Position numbers and translations under genes: made by a program. A model generated the notes under the pieces. That model had not been told where the DNA came from. It saw nothing but the letters and a program-made list of their open reading frames with translations, and did no database searches. From NCBI RefSeq assembly GCF_018917435.1, contig NZ_JAHLOQ010000025.1, positions 1 to 47,292 of the forward strand: DNA of 47,292 bases, read 5' to 3'. The DNA is from Intestinibacter bartlettii (GTDB taxonomy: Bacteria > Bacillota > Clostridia > Peptostreptococcales > Peptostreptococcaceae). Of this stretch, positions 1 to 8,402 are shown piece after piece. The stretch's first letter is position 1, and each line of letters begins with the position of its first letter.

Positions 1-32
1 ATATCTGTTAATATAGACTTTATACTTGGCAT
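1..32 (-). CDS. Unidentified CDS, 5' end only (runs off left edge)
   Basis: Only the first ten codons are inside the window (MPSIKSILTD). The start is credible because the reverse strand carries AGGAGGTT (about 38-45) six bases before ATG at 32-30. The first residues loosely recall the start of ribosomal protein S20 (MPxIKS), but ten residues cannot decide this, so no function is assigned. A possible short leader ORF ends one base upstream. Confidence 0.6.
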   Translation of the reverse strand, partial: MPSIKSILTD

Positions 33-33
33 C

Positions 34-141
34 CTACAACCTCCTAAACATTAATATATCTCTATTATAACCTAAATGTATAAAAATATCTATTTTCAAC
101 ACTAAATTAAAACATAGCCTTAATAATATATTTTTATACAT
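34..141 (-). CDS. Possible 35-residue leader ORF
   Basis: An ATG at 141-139 has a GGGGG ribosome-binding stretch nine bases upstream. It opens a 36-codon frame ending in TAG at 36-34, one base before the ATG of the next gene. Its last sense codons (AGG AGG TTG) contain the Shine-Dalgarno site of that gene, the arrangement expected for translational coupling. The peptide is hydrophobic and basic (starts MYKNILLRLC). Against it, a TATAAT within the frame could be a promoter -10, which would place the RNA start inside the ORF. Chance occurrence in such AT-rich DNA is possible. Confidence 0.3.
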   Translation of the reverse strand: MYKNILLRLCFNLVLKIDIFIHLGYNRDILMFRRL

Positions 142-349
142 GACTTAAATCCCCCTATTAGTTACAAAACTCTGCATAATAACATATATATGTAGTATTT
201 ATATTATTTAAACAATCTAATTCTCCCTAACTCTTCTTATTACTTAGTTTGATTATAACATAAACATCTACATATTTTTATGTTTTTTACAAAATATGTA
301 AAATAAACTTTTGTATTGTTTTTTAGATATTTAGAATTTAAATTTTAAT
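142..349. other. Intergenic, no gene seen
   Basis: AT-rich spacer between the end of the Ig-like surface protein gene and the leader ORF. There is a short inverted repeat (ACATATTTT at 271-279, AAAATATGT at 292-300) but no T-tract, so a terminator cannot be called with confidence. No tRNA or convincing ORF is seen. Confidence 0.5.
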
Positions 350-1639
350 TTAATTTTCATCTGAATCTAATGTATTTTCTACTTTATAAATTTTACTTTT
401 TTGCGAAATTTGATTTTGATTGCGTGCAATTACATATATATCATAGTCAAATTCCTGTGATTTTTTAGATTCAATTTTAATTGTTTCATTTATTTTTCCA
501 TCTTTTTTTGTAATACTATTTTTATCTAAAGTTTTTATTAATTCATAATCACTATTTTCTTTTTTATTATCTTTGATATATATTTCATATATTTCTGCAT
601 TATTCATTTCATTCCACTCTAAATTTAAAATTAAATCATCTTCCATGAAATAATAGTTCAAATAAAATCCTTCAACTGCTTTATCTTCTATACTAGTTTC
701 ATTTACTGTAACATAGATATATTTCTCAACCTTATTTTTTCCCGTTCCACAATATACTAGTAATTTTTCCACACCTTGTCTCAAACCTAAAATTTGACCA
801 TTACTGTCTAATCTTATTTTTCTTTGTACTGGAAGTTTGTTCTCAGCAAATGCATATTTTATTTTTGGCGTTTGCAAATTTTTAGGTGTTGTAGTAACTG
901 ATGCTTGTATATTTGTAGATTCTCCAACTTCTACACTTATATTATTAGCACTTATGCTTTTTAATTTTGCAGATATGTTATATTTAAAAGTTTGTTCCTT
1001 TGAATCTATACTTGCTGTAATTATTGCATTCCCAACTCCAACAGCATATATTTTATTATCTTCGATTTTTAATACATTTTCATTAGAACTCTTATAATTC
1101 ACTTTATACTTTTCATTAAATCTATCAAAATCAACTTCTACATAATCTTTTATCTTAGCTATATCCCCTACATATGTTAAATCTCCTTCAATTTCTGTAT
1201 TTAAATTAACTACTGTAGGATTTACTACTAAAATATTAAAACGTTTTAATATTTTATTGTTTCTTACTATGGCAACAGATGTAAGTCCTTCTTTCTTTCC
1301 TGTTATTTTTACGGTATTTTCAATATTATCAGAATTATCCTCAATTTTAACCTTATTATCTTCATCTAAACTTTTAAATTCTACAACTGGATCTTTTGCA
1401 TATGATGGAAATTTTACATAATCCCCAGCTGAAAAAATAACACCTTTATTTAGTTTAATTACATACTTGTCTATATCCTTTATATATTTTCCTTCTACGG
1501 CACTTATTTCAATTCCTTTTATTTGAGGCTGTAATATTCCAAATTTAAAAAGATAGTATTGCGAAATAAACATAATGGGAATTAATAATATGATTATTAT
1601 TGTTTTTTTATCTCTATTTATTAATCTTATGTTTTTCAT
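350..1639 (-). CDS. Membrane-anchored extracellular protein with bacterial Ig-like repeat
   Basis: A 429-residue protein with a basic N-terminus, one hydrophobic segment at about 13-32, and no lipobox or sortase motif. It is therefore probably an uncleaved signal anchor with the rest outside the cell. Residues about 170-225 resemble a Big_2-type Ig fold: the phrase YAVGVGNAIITASID and the following beta-rich stretch are typical. A second similar unit follows (about 225-315). The C-terminal 90 residues look like a fibronectin-III-type beta domain. A GGGAG site lies just upstream of ATG at 1639. It stands alone, divergent from the downstream PTS-like gene. A surface or cell-wall role is inference; ligand unknown. 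Confidence 0.7.
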   Translation of the reverse strand: MKNIRLINRDKKTIIIILLIPIMFISQYYLFKFGILQPQIKGIEISAVEGKYIKDIDKYVIKLNKGVIFSAGDYVKFPSYAKDPVVEFKSLDEDNKVKIEDNSDNIENTVKITGKKEGLTSVAIVRNNKILKRFNILVVNPTVVNLNTEIEGDLTYVGDIAKIKDYVEVDFDRFNEKYKVNYKSSNENVLKIEDNKIYAVGVGNAIITASIDSKEQTFKYNISAKLKSISANNISVEVGESTNIQASVTTTPKNLQTPKIKYAFAENKLPVQRKIRLDSNGQILGLRQGVEKLLVYCGTGKNKVEKYIYVTVNETSIEDKAVEGFYLNYYFMEDDLILNLEWNEMNNAEIYEIYIKDNKKENSDYELIKTLDKNSITKKDGKINETIKIESKKSQEFDYDIYVIARNQNQISQKSKIYKVENTLDSDEN

Positions 1640-1853
1640 ATAATCACTCCCTCATTAAATTAATACCTTTTTTAATATATATTGTAATTTATATTCAAAA
1701 TAAGGTATTCAAATACCTTTATTTTCTTTTATTACATTAATTATATCTATTAAATTATAATCCAAATTTACTTATTTTAAACATTTATAGACAACATTTG
1801 AAATAAGTAAACTTACTATTTCATAAATATTGTAAACTTATCTGTAATTTCAT

Positions 1854-1882
1854 TTGTAATGCCACTTAAAAAATACTATAAT
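1854..1882 (+). promoter_or_regulatory. Sigma-A-type promoter for the PTS_EIIC_2 gene
   Basis: TTGTAA (1854-1859), a 17-base spacer and a perfect TATAAT (1877-1882), about 60 bases before the ATG at 1942. Consensus-like spacing and -10; the -35 is weaker. Confidence 0.6.
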
Positions 1883-1941
1883 TTACCTAAGATTATTTTT
1901 TGAAATATAATGCCTATGGGCGAAGGAAAGGAATTATTTAA

Positions 1942-3000
1942 ATGGAACAAATAGGACAAACTAAACAAAGAAGAACTTTTAAACAATTTGCAAAAGATAA
2001 AAATATCGAAATTTCTGTACAAAGATATTTAATTGATGCACTTAGTTTTATGGCCTCTGGTTTATTTGCATCGCTATTAATAGGTACAATATTTAATACC
2101 CTTGGTCAAAACTTTGGTATAGCTTTATTTACAGATGTAATTAATCCACTAGCAAAACAAGTCACAGGGCCTGCAATAGCTGTAGCAATTGCATATGGTC
2201 TTCAAGCTCCACCACTTGTCATGTTTTCTTGTGCATTAGTTGGTGCTTGTGGTAATGAATTAGGCGGACCTGTAGGGGCATTTGTTGCAACTATATTCGC
2301 TTGTGAGTTCGGTAAATTAGTATCAAAAGAAACTAAAATAGATATTTTAGTTACACCTGCTGTAACAATATTAGTAGGAGTTTTAGTTGCTGAAGCCATA
2401 GGACCTGCTGTTTCAGCATTTATGACTGGTTTTGGAAATGTAATAATGAGTGCTACTGAAATGCAACCTCTTTTAATGGGAGTAATCGTTTCTGTTTTAG
2501 TAGGTATAGCATTAACACTTCCAATAAGTAGTGCTGCTATTTGTATGATGTTAGGACTTAGTGGACTTGCTGGTGGTGCTGCCACAGTTGGTTGTTGTTG
2601 TCAAATGGTAGGATTTGCAGTTATGAGTTATAGAGAAAATGGAATTGGCGGATTATTTGCTCAAGGATTAGGTACATCTATGTTACAAATGTCTAATATA
2701 ATTAAAAATTGGAAAATATGGATTCCTCCAACATTAGCTGCTGCTATCTTAGGTCCATTATCAACTATAGTATTTAAAATGGAAAATATTGCGTTAGGCT
2801 CTGGTATGGGTACATGTGGTTTAGTAGGTCAATTTGGTACTGTAACTGCTATGACTGAATCAGGAAACAATTCTATGATGATGTGGATAGGAATATTACT
2901 TTTACACTTTATACTTCCAGCAGTTGTAACATTAATTATATCAGAGTTTATGAGAGCCAAAAATTGGATTAAACCTGGTGATTTAAAATTAGATATTTAA
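1942..3000 (+). CDS. PTS_EIIC_2-family membrane protein
   Basis: A 352-residue polytopic membrane protein of the PTS_EIIC_2 family, often annotated as PTS sugar transporter subunit IIC. After a short basic cytoplasmic N-terminus there are about eight to ten hydrophobic segments, many rich in Gly, Ala and Ser. Landmarks are GNELGGPVGAF near residue 110 and a Cys cluster (GCCCQM) near residue 217. No IIA or IIB domain is fused or encoded next to it, so active PTS transport is unproven. Family members are usually orphan genes. It has its own promoter (1854-1882), GAAGG upstream of ATG 1942, and two hairpins after the stop. Substrate not predictable. Confidence 0.8.
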   Translation: MEQIGQTKQRRTFKQFAKDKNIEISVQRYLIDALSFMASGLFASLLIGTIFNTLGQNFGIALFTDVINPLAKQVTGPAIAVAIAYGLQAPPLVMFSCALVGACGNELGGPVGAFVATIFACEFGKLVSKETKIDILVTPAVTILVGVLVAEAIGPAVSAFMTGFGNVIMSATEMQPLLMGVIVSVLVGIALTLPISSAAICMMLGLSGLAGGAATVGCCCQMVGFAVMSYRENGIGGLFAQGLGTSMLQMSNIIKNWKIWIPPTLAAAILGPLSTIVFKMENIALGSGMGTCGLVGQFGTVTAMTESGNNSMMMWIGILLLHFILPAVVTLIISEFMRAKNWIKPGDLKLDI

Positions 3001-3001
3001 A

Positions 3002-3051
3002 AAAGTATATAGTAAATTATATTAAAACAAATATAATTTACTATATACTTT
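3002..3051. terminator. Long perfect inverted repeat after the EIIC_2 gene
   Basis: Two 21-bp arms (3002-3022 and 3031-3051) are perfect complements around an 8-base loop, beginning two bases after the TAA. The stem is almost pure A/T and lacks a following T-tract, so by itself it is not a classic terminator. A second hairpin with T-tracts follows directly. Confidence 0.55.
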
Positions 3052-3056
3052 AAACC

Positions 3057-3083
3057 AAAAAAGGCTATTAAATAGCCTTTTTT
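3057..3083. terminator. Bidirectional intrinsic terminator
   Basis: AAAAAAGGCTAT / ATAGCCTTTTTT stem with a TTAA loop and A/T runs on both sides. It separates the convergent EIIC_2 gene (+) and the DUF6398-like gene (-), whose stop codon overlaps it. Confidence 0.85.
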
Positions 3084-4131
3084 ATTTTATTACTGCACTA
3101 ACTAACCATTTTAATGCGCCTTTTGTACTTTTCCATAAAGCAAAGTTTTCATTGTAGTAATAAGTAGCTTCTGTATATAACACAGGATCTATTACTGAAC
3201 CAGACATTCTTAAAGCTGCAGTCCATTGCATTAGGAATAATCCTATGTATTTATTTTTTTCTACTCCGGCTTTTATAGCAGATTTAGCAAAGTATAAGTT
3301 TCCATTTTTGAAGTAGTATAATGCTTTGAAGTATTCCCATTGAGCTGAATCTTCATTTTTAAATCTTGCAAATAAGTCATTTACTGCTTTTCTATCATTT
3401 TTTGCTATTAATAAGTTTATTAATTTGTATCTGTTACCTTGAGTATCATTTTCGTCCATTTTTAATAATAACTCTAACATTTCTCTAGCTTCTTTGTGGT
3501 TGTTGTTGTTTATTAATAAAGTAGCTAAATCTTGAGCTGCTATCATGTATGGTCTAGCTGATTCATTATTCCAATAGTTAGCTGTATTTTCTTTATCAAC
3601 TATCATTTCTTCTGCAACAGCCATAGCTTGTTTTAAGTAATCTAATTTGTCTTCAAATGGTAAATCTTCATGAGCAAGTCCCATTAAAGCTTTGTATTTT
3701 GCTGCTTTAGTTTCGTCTTCTGTTAATTCTTTTTTAGAATCAACTGTTACTTCTTCAGCTTTTACAGTTTCTACTGCTTCAGTTTCAGCAGTTGCTGCTA
3801 CTTCAGATGAAACTTCTTGTTCTCCTTCTAATAAAGCTCTTAATACATCTGATTTACTTTTTATAGTTTTTGAACTAACGCCAGTTTTTTCAGAGAAAGC
3901 TTTTTTTGTAATATACATAGGATGTTTTCTTTTAAACATTTCAGCATCTTCTAATACTATGTTTAATATAGATGCTACCCATATATCACATCTAGATGAA
4001 TTTAATAGTTCTCCGTCTTTTTGTTCTATTTTTGCTAGAACATCTAAACTCATATCTTTGTATTGTTCGTTTAGATTTTCTTTGCAATATTCTATTATTG
4101 CACTTCTAATTTCATTTATTCTGTCTTTCAT
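3082..4131 (-). CDS. DUF6398-like / TPR protein
   Basis: A 349-residue soluble protein in two parts. Residues 1-105 resemble DUF6398: a helical region with LNEQY, IW at about 51 and a helix-turn-helix-like FSEKTGVSSKTIKSK at about 79-93. After an Ala/Glu/Val-rich linker (about 105-135), the rest is helical and TPR-like (ARPYMIAAQDLATLL, FKALYYFKNGN). The upstream codon TTG at 4134 is also in frame, but GGGAGG (4138-4143) is six bases from ATG 4131, so ATG 4131 is preferred. The HTH-like motif suggests DNA or RNA contact and the TPRs suggest a protein partner; both are inference. No function is known to me. Confidence 0.65.
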   Translation of the reverse strand: MKDRINEIRSAIIEYCKENLNEQYKDMSLDVLAKIEQKDGELLNSSRCDIWVASILNIVLEDAEMFKRKHPMYITKKAFSEKTGVSSKTIKSKSDVLRALLEGEQEVSSEVAATAETEAVETVKAEEVTVDSKKELTEDETKAAKYKALMGLAHEDLPFEDKLDYLKQAMAVAEEMIVDKENTANYWNNESARPYMIAAQDLATLLINNNNHKEAREMLELLLKMDENDTQGNRYKLINLLIAKNDRKAVNDLFARFKNEDSAQWEYFKALYYFKNGNLYFAKSAIKAGVEKNKYIGLFLMQWTAALRMSGSVIDPVLYTEATYYYNENFALWKSTKGALKWLVSAVIK

Positions 4132-4432
4132 CAATATCCTCCCGAATCAAATTTCTAACCTTTATTATTATATCATTTAATTAAAAAGTCTTCATTTAAA
4201 TATTACAAAATATATATCTTACCTAAAATTATATTTAGGTATAAATTCTAAGGTTATAAACTCATGTTTATTTTCAACATACTTTATATAATTTATCACA
4301 TATTACATAGCTATGTCAAAGTTTAACTGCATCATGTTAAAATATAATTTTAAAAATTAGTTTTTAATTAAAACTAATACTTATTTGATATATATTTCTT
4401 ACTTTTCTAAACTCAATTTCTATGATAAATAA
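4132..4432. other. Intergenic region with small inverted repeats
   Basis: About 300 bases with no supported gene. It holds an inverted repeat TACCTAAA / TTTAGGTA (4220-4241) in the upstream region of the DUF6398-like gene, a possible operator. A hairpin ATTAGTTTT / AAAACTAAT (4356-4378) may terminate the small gene at 4433. A reverse-strand TATAAT lies near 4165 without a convincing -35. Confidence 0.4.
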
Positions 4433-4738
4433 TTAACATTTTTGCGTATAATCAGAAGTTAAAATTATTGATTTCAGGAATGCACCTCTAGCTATACATT
4501 CGGTCAACTTTGAAAATATTATATTAGCATCTCCCTCTGTTATCTCCTCTAAAATTATTTCCTGTTTTTGTTCATAATATATTTTTTTGAAAAAATCTTT
4601 TGTATCTATTGCTATCTTTATAATTTTATTTAGCTCCTCATTTATTAATTCCTTGCTCTTTATATTATGTTCTATATTATATTGAATTTCATCTAACATA
4701 CTATTCATCTTATTGATGATGGATTCATAGGCTTCCAT
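4433..4738 (-). CDS. Small hypothetical helical protein
   Basis: A 101-residue protein I do not recognise. It is predicted mostly helical and charged (repeated Glu/Ile/Lys), with a coiled-coil-like stretch over residues 5-60 and two cysteines near the C-terminus. An in-frame ATG exists at 4753, but GGAGG lies inside that extension six bases before ATG 4738, so 4738 (start MEAYES) is the likely start. It has no signal peptide or membrane segment and stands alone, divergent from the nitrite/sulfite reductase gene. Confidence 0.6.
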   Translation of the reverse strand: MEAYESIINKMNSMLDEIQYNIEHNIKSKELINEELNKIIKIAIDTKDFFKKIYYEQKQEIILEEITEGDANIIFSKLTECIARGAFLKSIILTSDYTQKC

Positions 4739-4929
4739 TTTAATCCTCCACATTTTTATATTTAATTAAAAAGTAATATATATTTTAATTGTAGTATTAA
4801 AGTACTTTTTCTAACAATATATTTTTTAGATATTTATATTAAATTTTTTTATAATGTTAAACTTGAAAAGGATAAAACTCTTTTAATTGGAAATAATATT
4901 AATCAGATTTTAAAATAGGCGGTGTATTT

Positions 4930-6489
4930 ATGAATAATCTAAAAAAAACTCTACTAAATGAATTACCCGAATTTAAAGACTATACATTAAACTTTATAAA
5001 CGGTAATCTATCTAAAATGCAATATAAAGGATTTTCAGGTGGATATGGAGTATATGCTCAGAGAAATAAACAATCATTTATGATTAGGCTTAGAACATCT
5101 TGTGGTGTTATTTCTAGATCCCAATTACATACTATTTATCAAATAGCACATAAACACAATCTAAACTATATACATCTTACTACTAGACAATCTATCCAAC
5201 TTCATGACTTAGACATGAATACAACCGTCGATATCATTAAACAATGTATAGAAAAAGATATTTACACAAGAGGAACTGGTGGAAATTTTCCTAGAAATGT
5301 AGGGCTTTCTCCCCTTTCTGGAGTTGATCCAAAAGAAAGCTTTGATGTTACTCCTTATGCTTTAGCTATTGATAAATACTTTTTAAGCCAAATAACTAAT
5401 TACAACATTCCTAGAAAGTTTAAAGTTTCTTTATCTAGTTCACCCAAAGACTCTGCCCATGCTACAGTCCAAGATTTAGGTTTTGTTGCTACACTTAAAA
5501 ATAATAAACCTTATTTTGAAGTGTATGCTGGTGGTGGTCTAGGTAAAAACCCCAAAATTGGACTTAAATTACCTGAATTAATACATCCAAATGATATTTT
5601 ATTCTATGTAGAGGGTATGATACAATTTTTTAAAACAGAAGGTAATTATGAAAACAAACACAAAGCTAGAGTAAGATATATGGTAGATGAATTTGGAGAA
5701 GAAGAATTTTTAAAAAAATTAAAATCATATGTAGATAAACAAAAGCAAAATAATAATTTAAAAATAAGCCCTGAACCAATTGATTATAATAAACAAGGTA
5801 GTGAAATAAATTTTGATAATCCTAGGTTATTTAATCAAAAACAGCCTGGTCTATATACAGTATATATACATCCATTAGGTGGAATCTATAAATTAAAAGA
5901 CCTAAAATGTTTATTAAAGGAATTAGACAAAGTTAAAAACCCTATCATTAGACTTGGCATGATGGAAGAAATATATATATTAAACTTAAATGCTGAAGAA
6001 GCTAAAAAGATTTTAGAAATAACAGAATGTATTAGTGGTTGTACACAATTAGAAAGTAGCATCTCCTGTGTTGGATCTGAAATTTGTCAAATAGGCATCT
6101 GCAACAGTCAAAAAATGCTTTCTGATATCATAACATATTTCAAAGTAAATAGTGAAAACAGGGAAAATATTGAAGTAATGCCTAGAATATATATCTCTGG
6201 TTGCAAAAATTCTTGTGGTGTGCACCAAATAGCATGTATTGGTTTAGCTGGCAAACTAAAAAAGGTTAATGGTAAATCTGTTAAATCTTTTGAAATGAGT
6301 ATTAACGGCAATTTTAGTGTTGGAGAATCTAAATTAGGAGAATATATAGCTGATTTTAAACAAAGTGATATTCCTCCTATGCTTTACGAAATAAGTGAAA
6401 AATTAATAGAAAAAAATATAGATTTTTATACCTTGACTAACAATTACAGAGAAGAATTCAATCAAATAATGGATAAGTATAAAATCTAA
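4930..6489 (+). CDS. Siroheme nitrite/sulfite reductase
   Basis: A 519-residue protein of the nitrite/sulfite reductase family, which reduces nitrite to ammonia or sulfite to sulfide using a coupled [4Fe-4S]-siroheme centre. It shows the ferredoxin-like half domain at the N-terminus (TSCGVISRSQL, THLTTRQ-like IHLTTRQ at 81-87), TRGTGGNFPRNV at 113-124, and the four cluster cysteines as C380-x5-C386 and C425-x3-C429. Length is normal for the single-gene family. It is monocistronic with a perfect terminator, and no assimilatory or anaerobic sulfite reductase partners are adjacent, so substrate and electron donor (probably ferredoxin) remain open. GGCGGTG before ATG 4930 serves as the ribosome site. 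Confidence 0.88.
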   Translation: MNNLKKTLLNELPEFKDYTLNFINGNLSKMQYKGFSGGYGVYAQRNKQSFMIRLRTSCGVISRSQLHTIYQIAHKHNLNYIHLTTRQSIQLHDLDMNTTVDIIKQCIEKDIYTRGTGGNFPRNVGLSPLSGVDPKESFDVTPYALAIDKYFLSQITNYNIPRKFKVSLSSSPKDSAHATVQDLGFVATLKNNKPYFEVYAGGGLGKNPKIGLKLPELIHPNDILFYVEGMIQFFKTEGNYENKHKARVRYMVDEFGEEEFLKKLKSYVDKQKQNNNLKISPEPIDYNKQGSEINFDNPRLFNQKQPGLYTVYIHPLGGIYKLKDLKCLLKELDKVKNPIIRLGMMEEIYILNLNAEEAKKILEITECISGCTQLESSISCVGSEICQIGICNSQKMLSDIITYFKVNSENRENIEVMPRIYISGCKNSCGVHQIACIGLAGKLKKVNGKSVKSFEMSINGNFSVGESKLGEYIADFKQSDIPPMLYEISEKLIEKNIDFYTLTNNYREEFNQIMDKYKI

Positions 6490-6501
6490 AATATTATATA
6501 A

Positions 6502-6549
6502 ACTAAAAAAACTGTAGATATTAATTATTATATCTACAGTTTTTTTAGT
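6502..6549. terminator. Bidirectional intrinsic terminator
   Basis: Perfect 19-bp arms at 6502-6520 and 6531-6549 with a 10-base loop. The stem has A7/T7 blocks next to ACTGTAGATA, giving a U-tract in either direction. It separates the convergent reductase (+) and cupin (-) genes. Confidence 0.9.
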
Positions 6550-6891
6550 CTATAAATTGATTATAACTGCTAAAAATACCAAATCTTCATCTCCTATATT
6601 TTCAATATAATGTTTAGTATTAATAGCGTATACAACATCCCCTGAATTCACTTCAACGATTTCATCTCCATCTAAAACTTTGCCTTTACCACTTAATATA
6701 TAATATACTTCATAATCTTCTGTATGTTCATGTAAACCTACTGAAGCTCCAACTGGTACAGTTAATTTTGCAAATACTTTAGCCTTATTTTGTAGTTCTT
6801 CCCCTTCTATTAATAATTCACGGTCTATTTCTCCTTTTCCACCTTCGATAGGTCCAACAACTCTTGTTAATTCATTTTTTCTTTTTATCAT
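6550..6891 (-). CDS. Small cupin-domain protein
   Basis: A 113-residue single-domain cupin (Cupin_2). Motif 1 is GLHEHTEDYEVYYILSGKG (about 51-69), supplying His, His and Glu metal ligands. Motif 2 is SGDVVYAINTKHYIEN (about 82-97), with the usual Pro replaced by Ala and a retained His. Such proteins bind a metal and act as isomerases, dioxygenases or sugar sensors; the substrate cannot be told from sequence. A GGGGG site precedes ATG 6891. It sits alone between two terminators. Confidence 0.85.
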   Translation of the reverse strand: MIKRKNELTRVVGPIEGGKGEIDRELLIEGEELQNKAKVFAKLTVPVGASVGLHEHTEDYEVYYILSGKGKVLDGDEIVEVNSGDVVYAINTKHYIENIGDEDLVFLAVIINL

Positions 6892-6948
6892 TTAATTATC
6901 CCCCTTATATTTCCTTTTTATGTAATTTAATAATACAATAATCATATA

Positions 6949-7003
6949 AAATATAAAAGCATTATCTAATTTTTAACTTAGTTTAGATAATGCTTTTATA
7001 TTT
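6949..7003 (-). terminator. Intrinsic terminator after the foldase gene
   Basis: Perfect 21-bp arms at 6949-6969 and 6983-7003 (core AAAAGCATTATCTAA) with a 13-base loop, seven bases downstream of the foldase stop codon. It ends in a T-rich run on the reverse strand. Confidence 0.85.
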
Positions 7004-7009
7004 GTCATA

Positions 7010-8122
7010 TTATTTTTTTAACTGAACATTATATTTAGAATATAGTTCTTGCATTAAAGAAGTTTGTTTAGTGCTTTTTAATGTCTGTATTAAATCATCT
7101 TTAATGTCATCAAAATCTTGTGCTTTTTCACCTGTTTTCTTTATTATATGATATCCTGAAGTTGTTTCTACAACTTTTGGATATATTTCATCAACTTTTA
7201 GAGAAAATGCTGCTTTTGAAAATTCACTTACCATATCATCTGCTGTAAAATATCCTAAATCTCCACCGCTAGATGCACTTGAATCATCAGAATATTCCTT
7301 TGCTAAAGTAGCAAAATCATCTCCATCTAAAGCCATTTTTAAAACAGCCTCTGCAGTTTCTTTATTTTCTTCCTTTTTTTCATCACTAACTTCTTTGTTA
7401 TCACTGTCATAATTTGAAATTAGTATATGTGAAGCACGTATTTGTTCAAAATCATCTTTATTTTTTTCATAGTATTTTTTAGCTTCTTCTTCACTTACAT
7501 CACTGTACTCTTCTAAATATTTAGCCCCCATAAGCTCTTTTTTAATACGCTCTTTTAATTTTTCCTCTGTAAGATTAAATTTTTCAAAGTACTCATCTTC
7601 TGTTAAATTATATTGAGAGTTTATACTATTTATAGTTTTATCATAATTTTCCTGTATTTGATCATCTGTTATTTCTACATTGTTTTCCTTGGCTTCTTTA
7701 TATAAAACCTCTATGTTTACTAAATACTCTAACATAGTAGATTCATATGTAGAAATTTGTGAATCAGTTAATTTTTGAAGTCCATTTGAATAAAAAATAG
7801 GTTCCATAACACTTTTTAAATCTTTACCTGTTATTTTAGTATCATCAATAGTTGCATATACTTCACTGTTAGAATAATGTCTATAACTCGCTGGTAAAAG
7901 TCTTCCGTATGAAATTCCTCCATAGAAAGCGCCTCCAACCACAGCAACTAGAGCACATACTAGGGCTACTTTTTTCATTATTTTTCGTTCTTTTTTCTCA
8001 TCCTCTGTCATAATAACAACATTATTATGATTTGAGTTTTCTTGTTCAGTATTAACTTTTGAAGTGTCCTTTATTTCCTTAGGATTATCTTCAGATTTTT
8101 TATTTTTATTTTTCTTAAACAT
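7010..8122 (-). CDS. Membrane-anchored parvulin-type peptidyl-prolyl isomerase (PrsA/SurA-like foldase)
   Basis: A 370-residue extracytoplasmic foldase. About 45 charged cytoplasmic residues precede one membrane segment (about 50-70), which has no lipobox, so it is a type II membrane protein and not a lipoprotein like Bacillus PrsA. A SurA-N-like helical region (about 90-220) is followed by a PpiC/rotamase domain (about 225-340) with RASHILI, SSGGDLGYF and TSGYHIIKK. It would help fold exported proteins. An in-frame ATG at 8146 exists, but AGGAGG lies five bases upstream of ATG 8122 (MFKKN), which is preferred. Monocistronic. Confidence 0.88.
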   Translation of the reverse strand: MFKKNKNKKSEDNPKEIKDTSKVNTEQENSNHNNVVIMTEDEKKERKIMKKVALVCALVAVVGGAFYGGISYGRLLPASYRHYSNSEVYATIDDTKITGKDLKSVMEPIFYSNGLQKLTDSQISTYESTMLEYLVNIEVLYKEAKENNVEITDDQIQENYDKTINSINSQYNLTEDEYFEKFNLTEEKLKERIKKELMGAKYLEEYSDVSEEEAKKYYEKNKDDFEQIRASHILISNYDSDNKEVSDEKKEENKETAEAVLKMALDGDDFATLAKEYSDDSSASSGGDLGYFTADDMVSEFSKAAFSLKVDEIYPKVVETTSGYHIIKKTGEKAQDFDDIKDDLIQTLKSTKQTSLMQELYSKYNVQLKK

Positions 8123-8292
8123 CCTGTCCTCCTGCATAGTTTTCATATTTAAAAATCCAATATCTACGAATTCAGATAACTATTTAATAAAATTTAACAT
8201 ATGTATTATATCATTATTTTTACATAATTTTTTTAAAAAAATATTACAAATTATTTATCAAAAGACAAATTTTTGCTCTTAAAAAACAACGT

Positions 8293-8337
8293 AGAAATAA
8301 GAAATGGACTAAACACCTTAGTCCATTTCCTATTTCT
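8293..8337 (-). terminator. Intrinsic terminator after the MBL-fold gene
   Basis: Twenty-base arms (8293-8312, 8318-8337) around TGGACTAA/TTAGTCCA. The single mismatch becomes a G-U pair only in reverse-strand RNA, where a U run also follows, so it terminates the MBL-fold gene. Confidence 0.85.
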
Positions 8338-8402
8338 ATACTTTATAATAAAAACCTTAATTTATTCTTAGTTATTTACTATTACAGTAATTTTTAAACA
8401 AA

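Noticed and set aside
1702-1719. Hairpin AAGGTATT / AATACCTT upstream of the Ig-like gene
   Set aside because: Eight bases per arm with a two-base centre and no gene whose end it could terminate; likely chance or a weak operator.
7950-8122. Lipobox for the parvulin foldase
   Set aside because: The only Cys in the membrane segment is not in an L-[AS]-[GA]-C context, so a lipoprotein call is unsupported.
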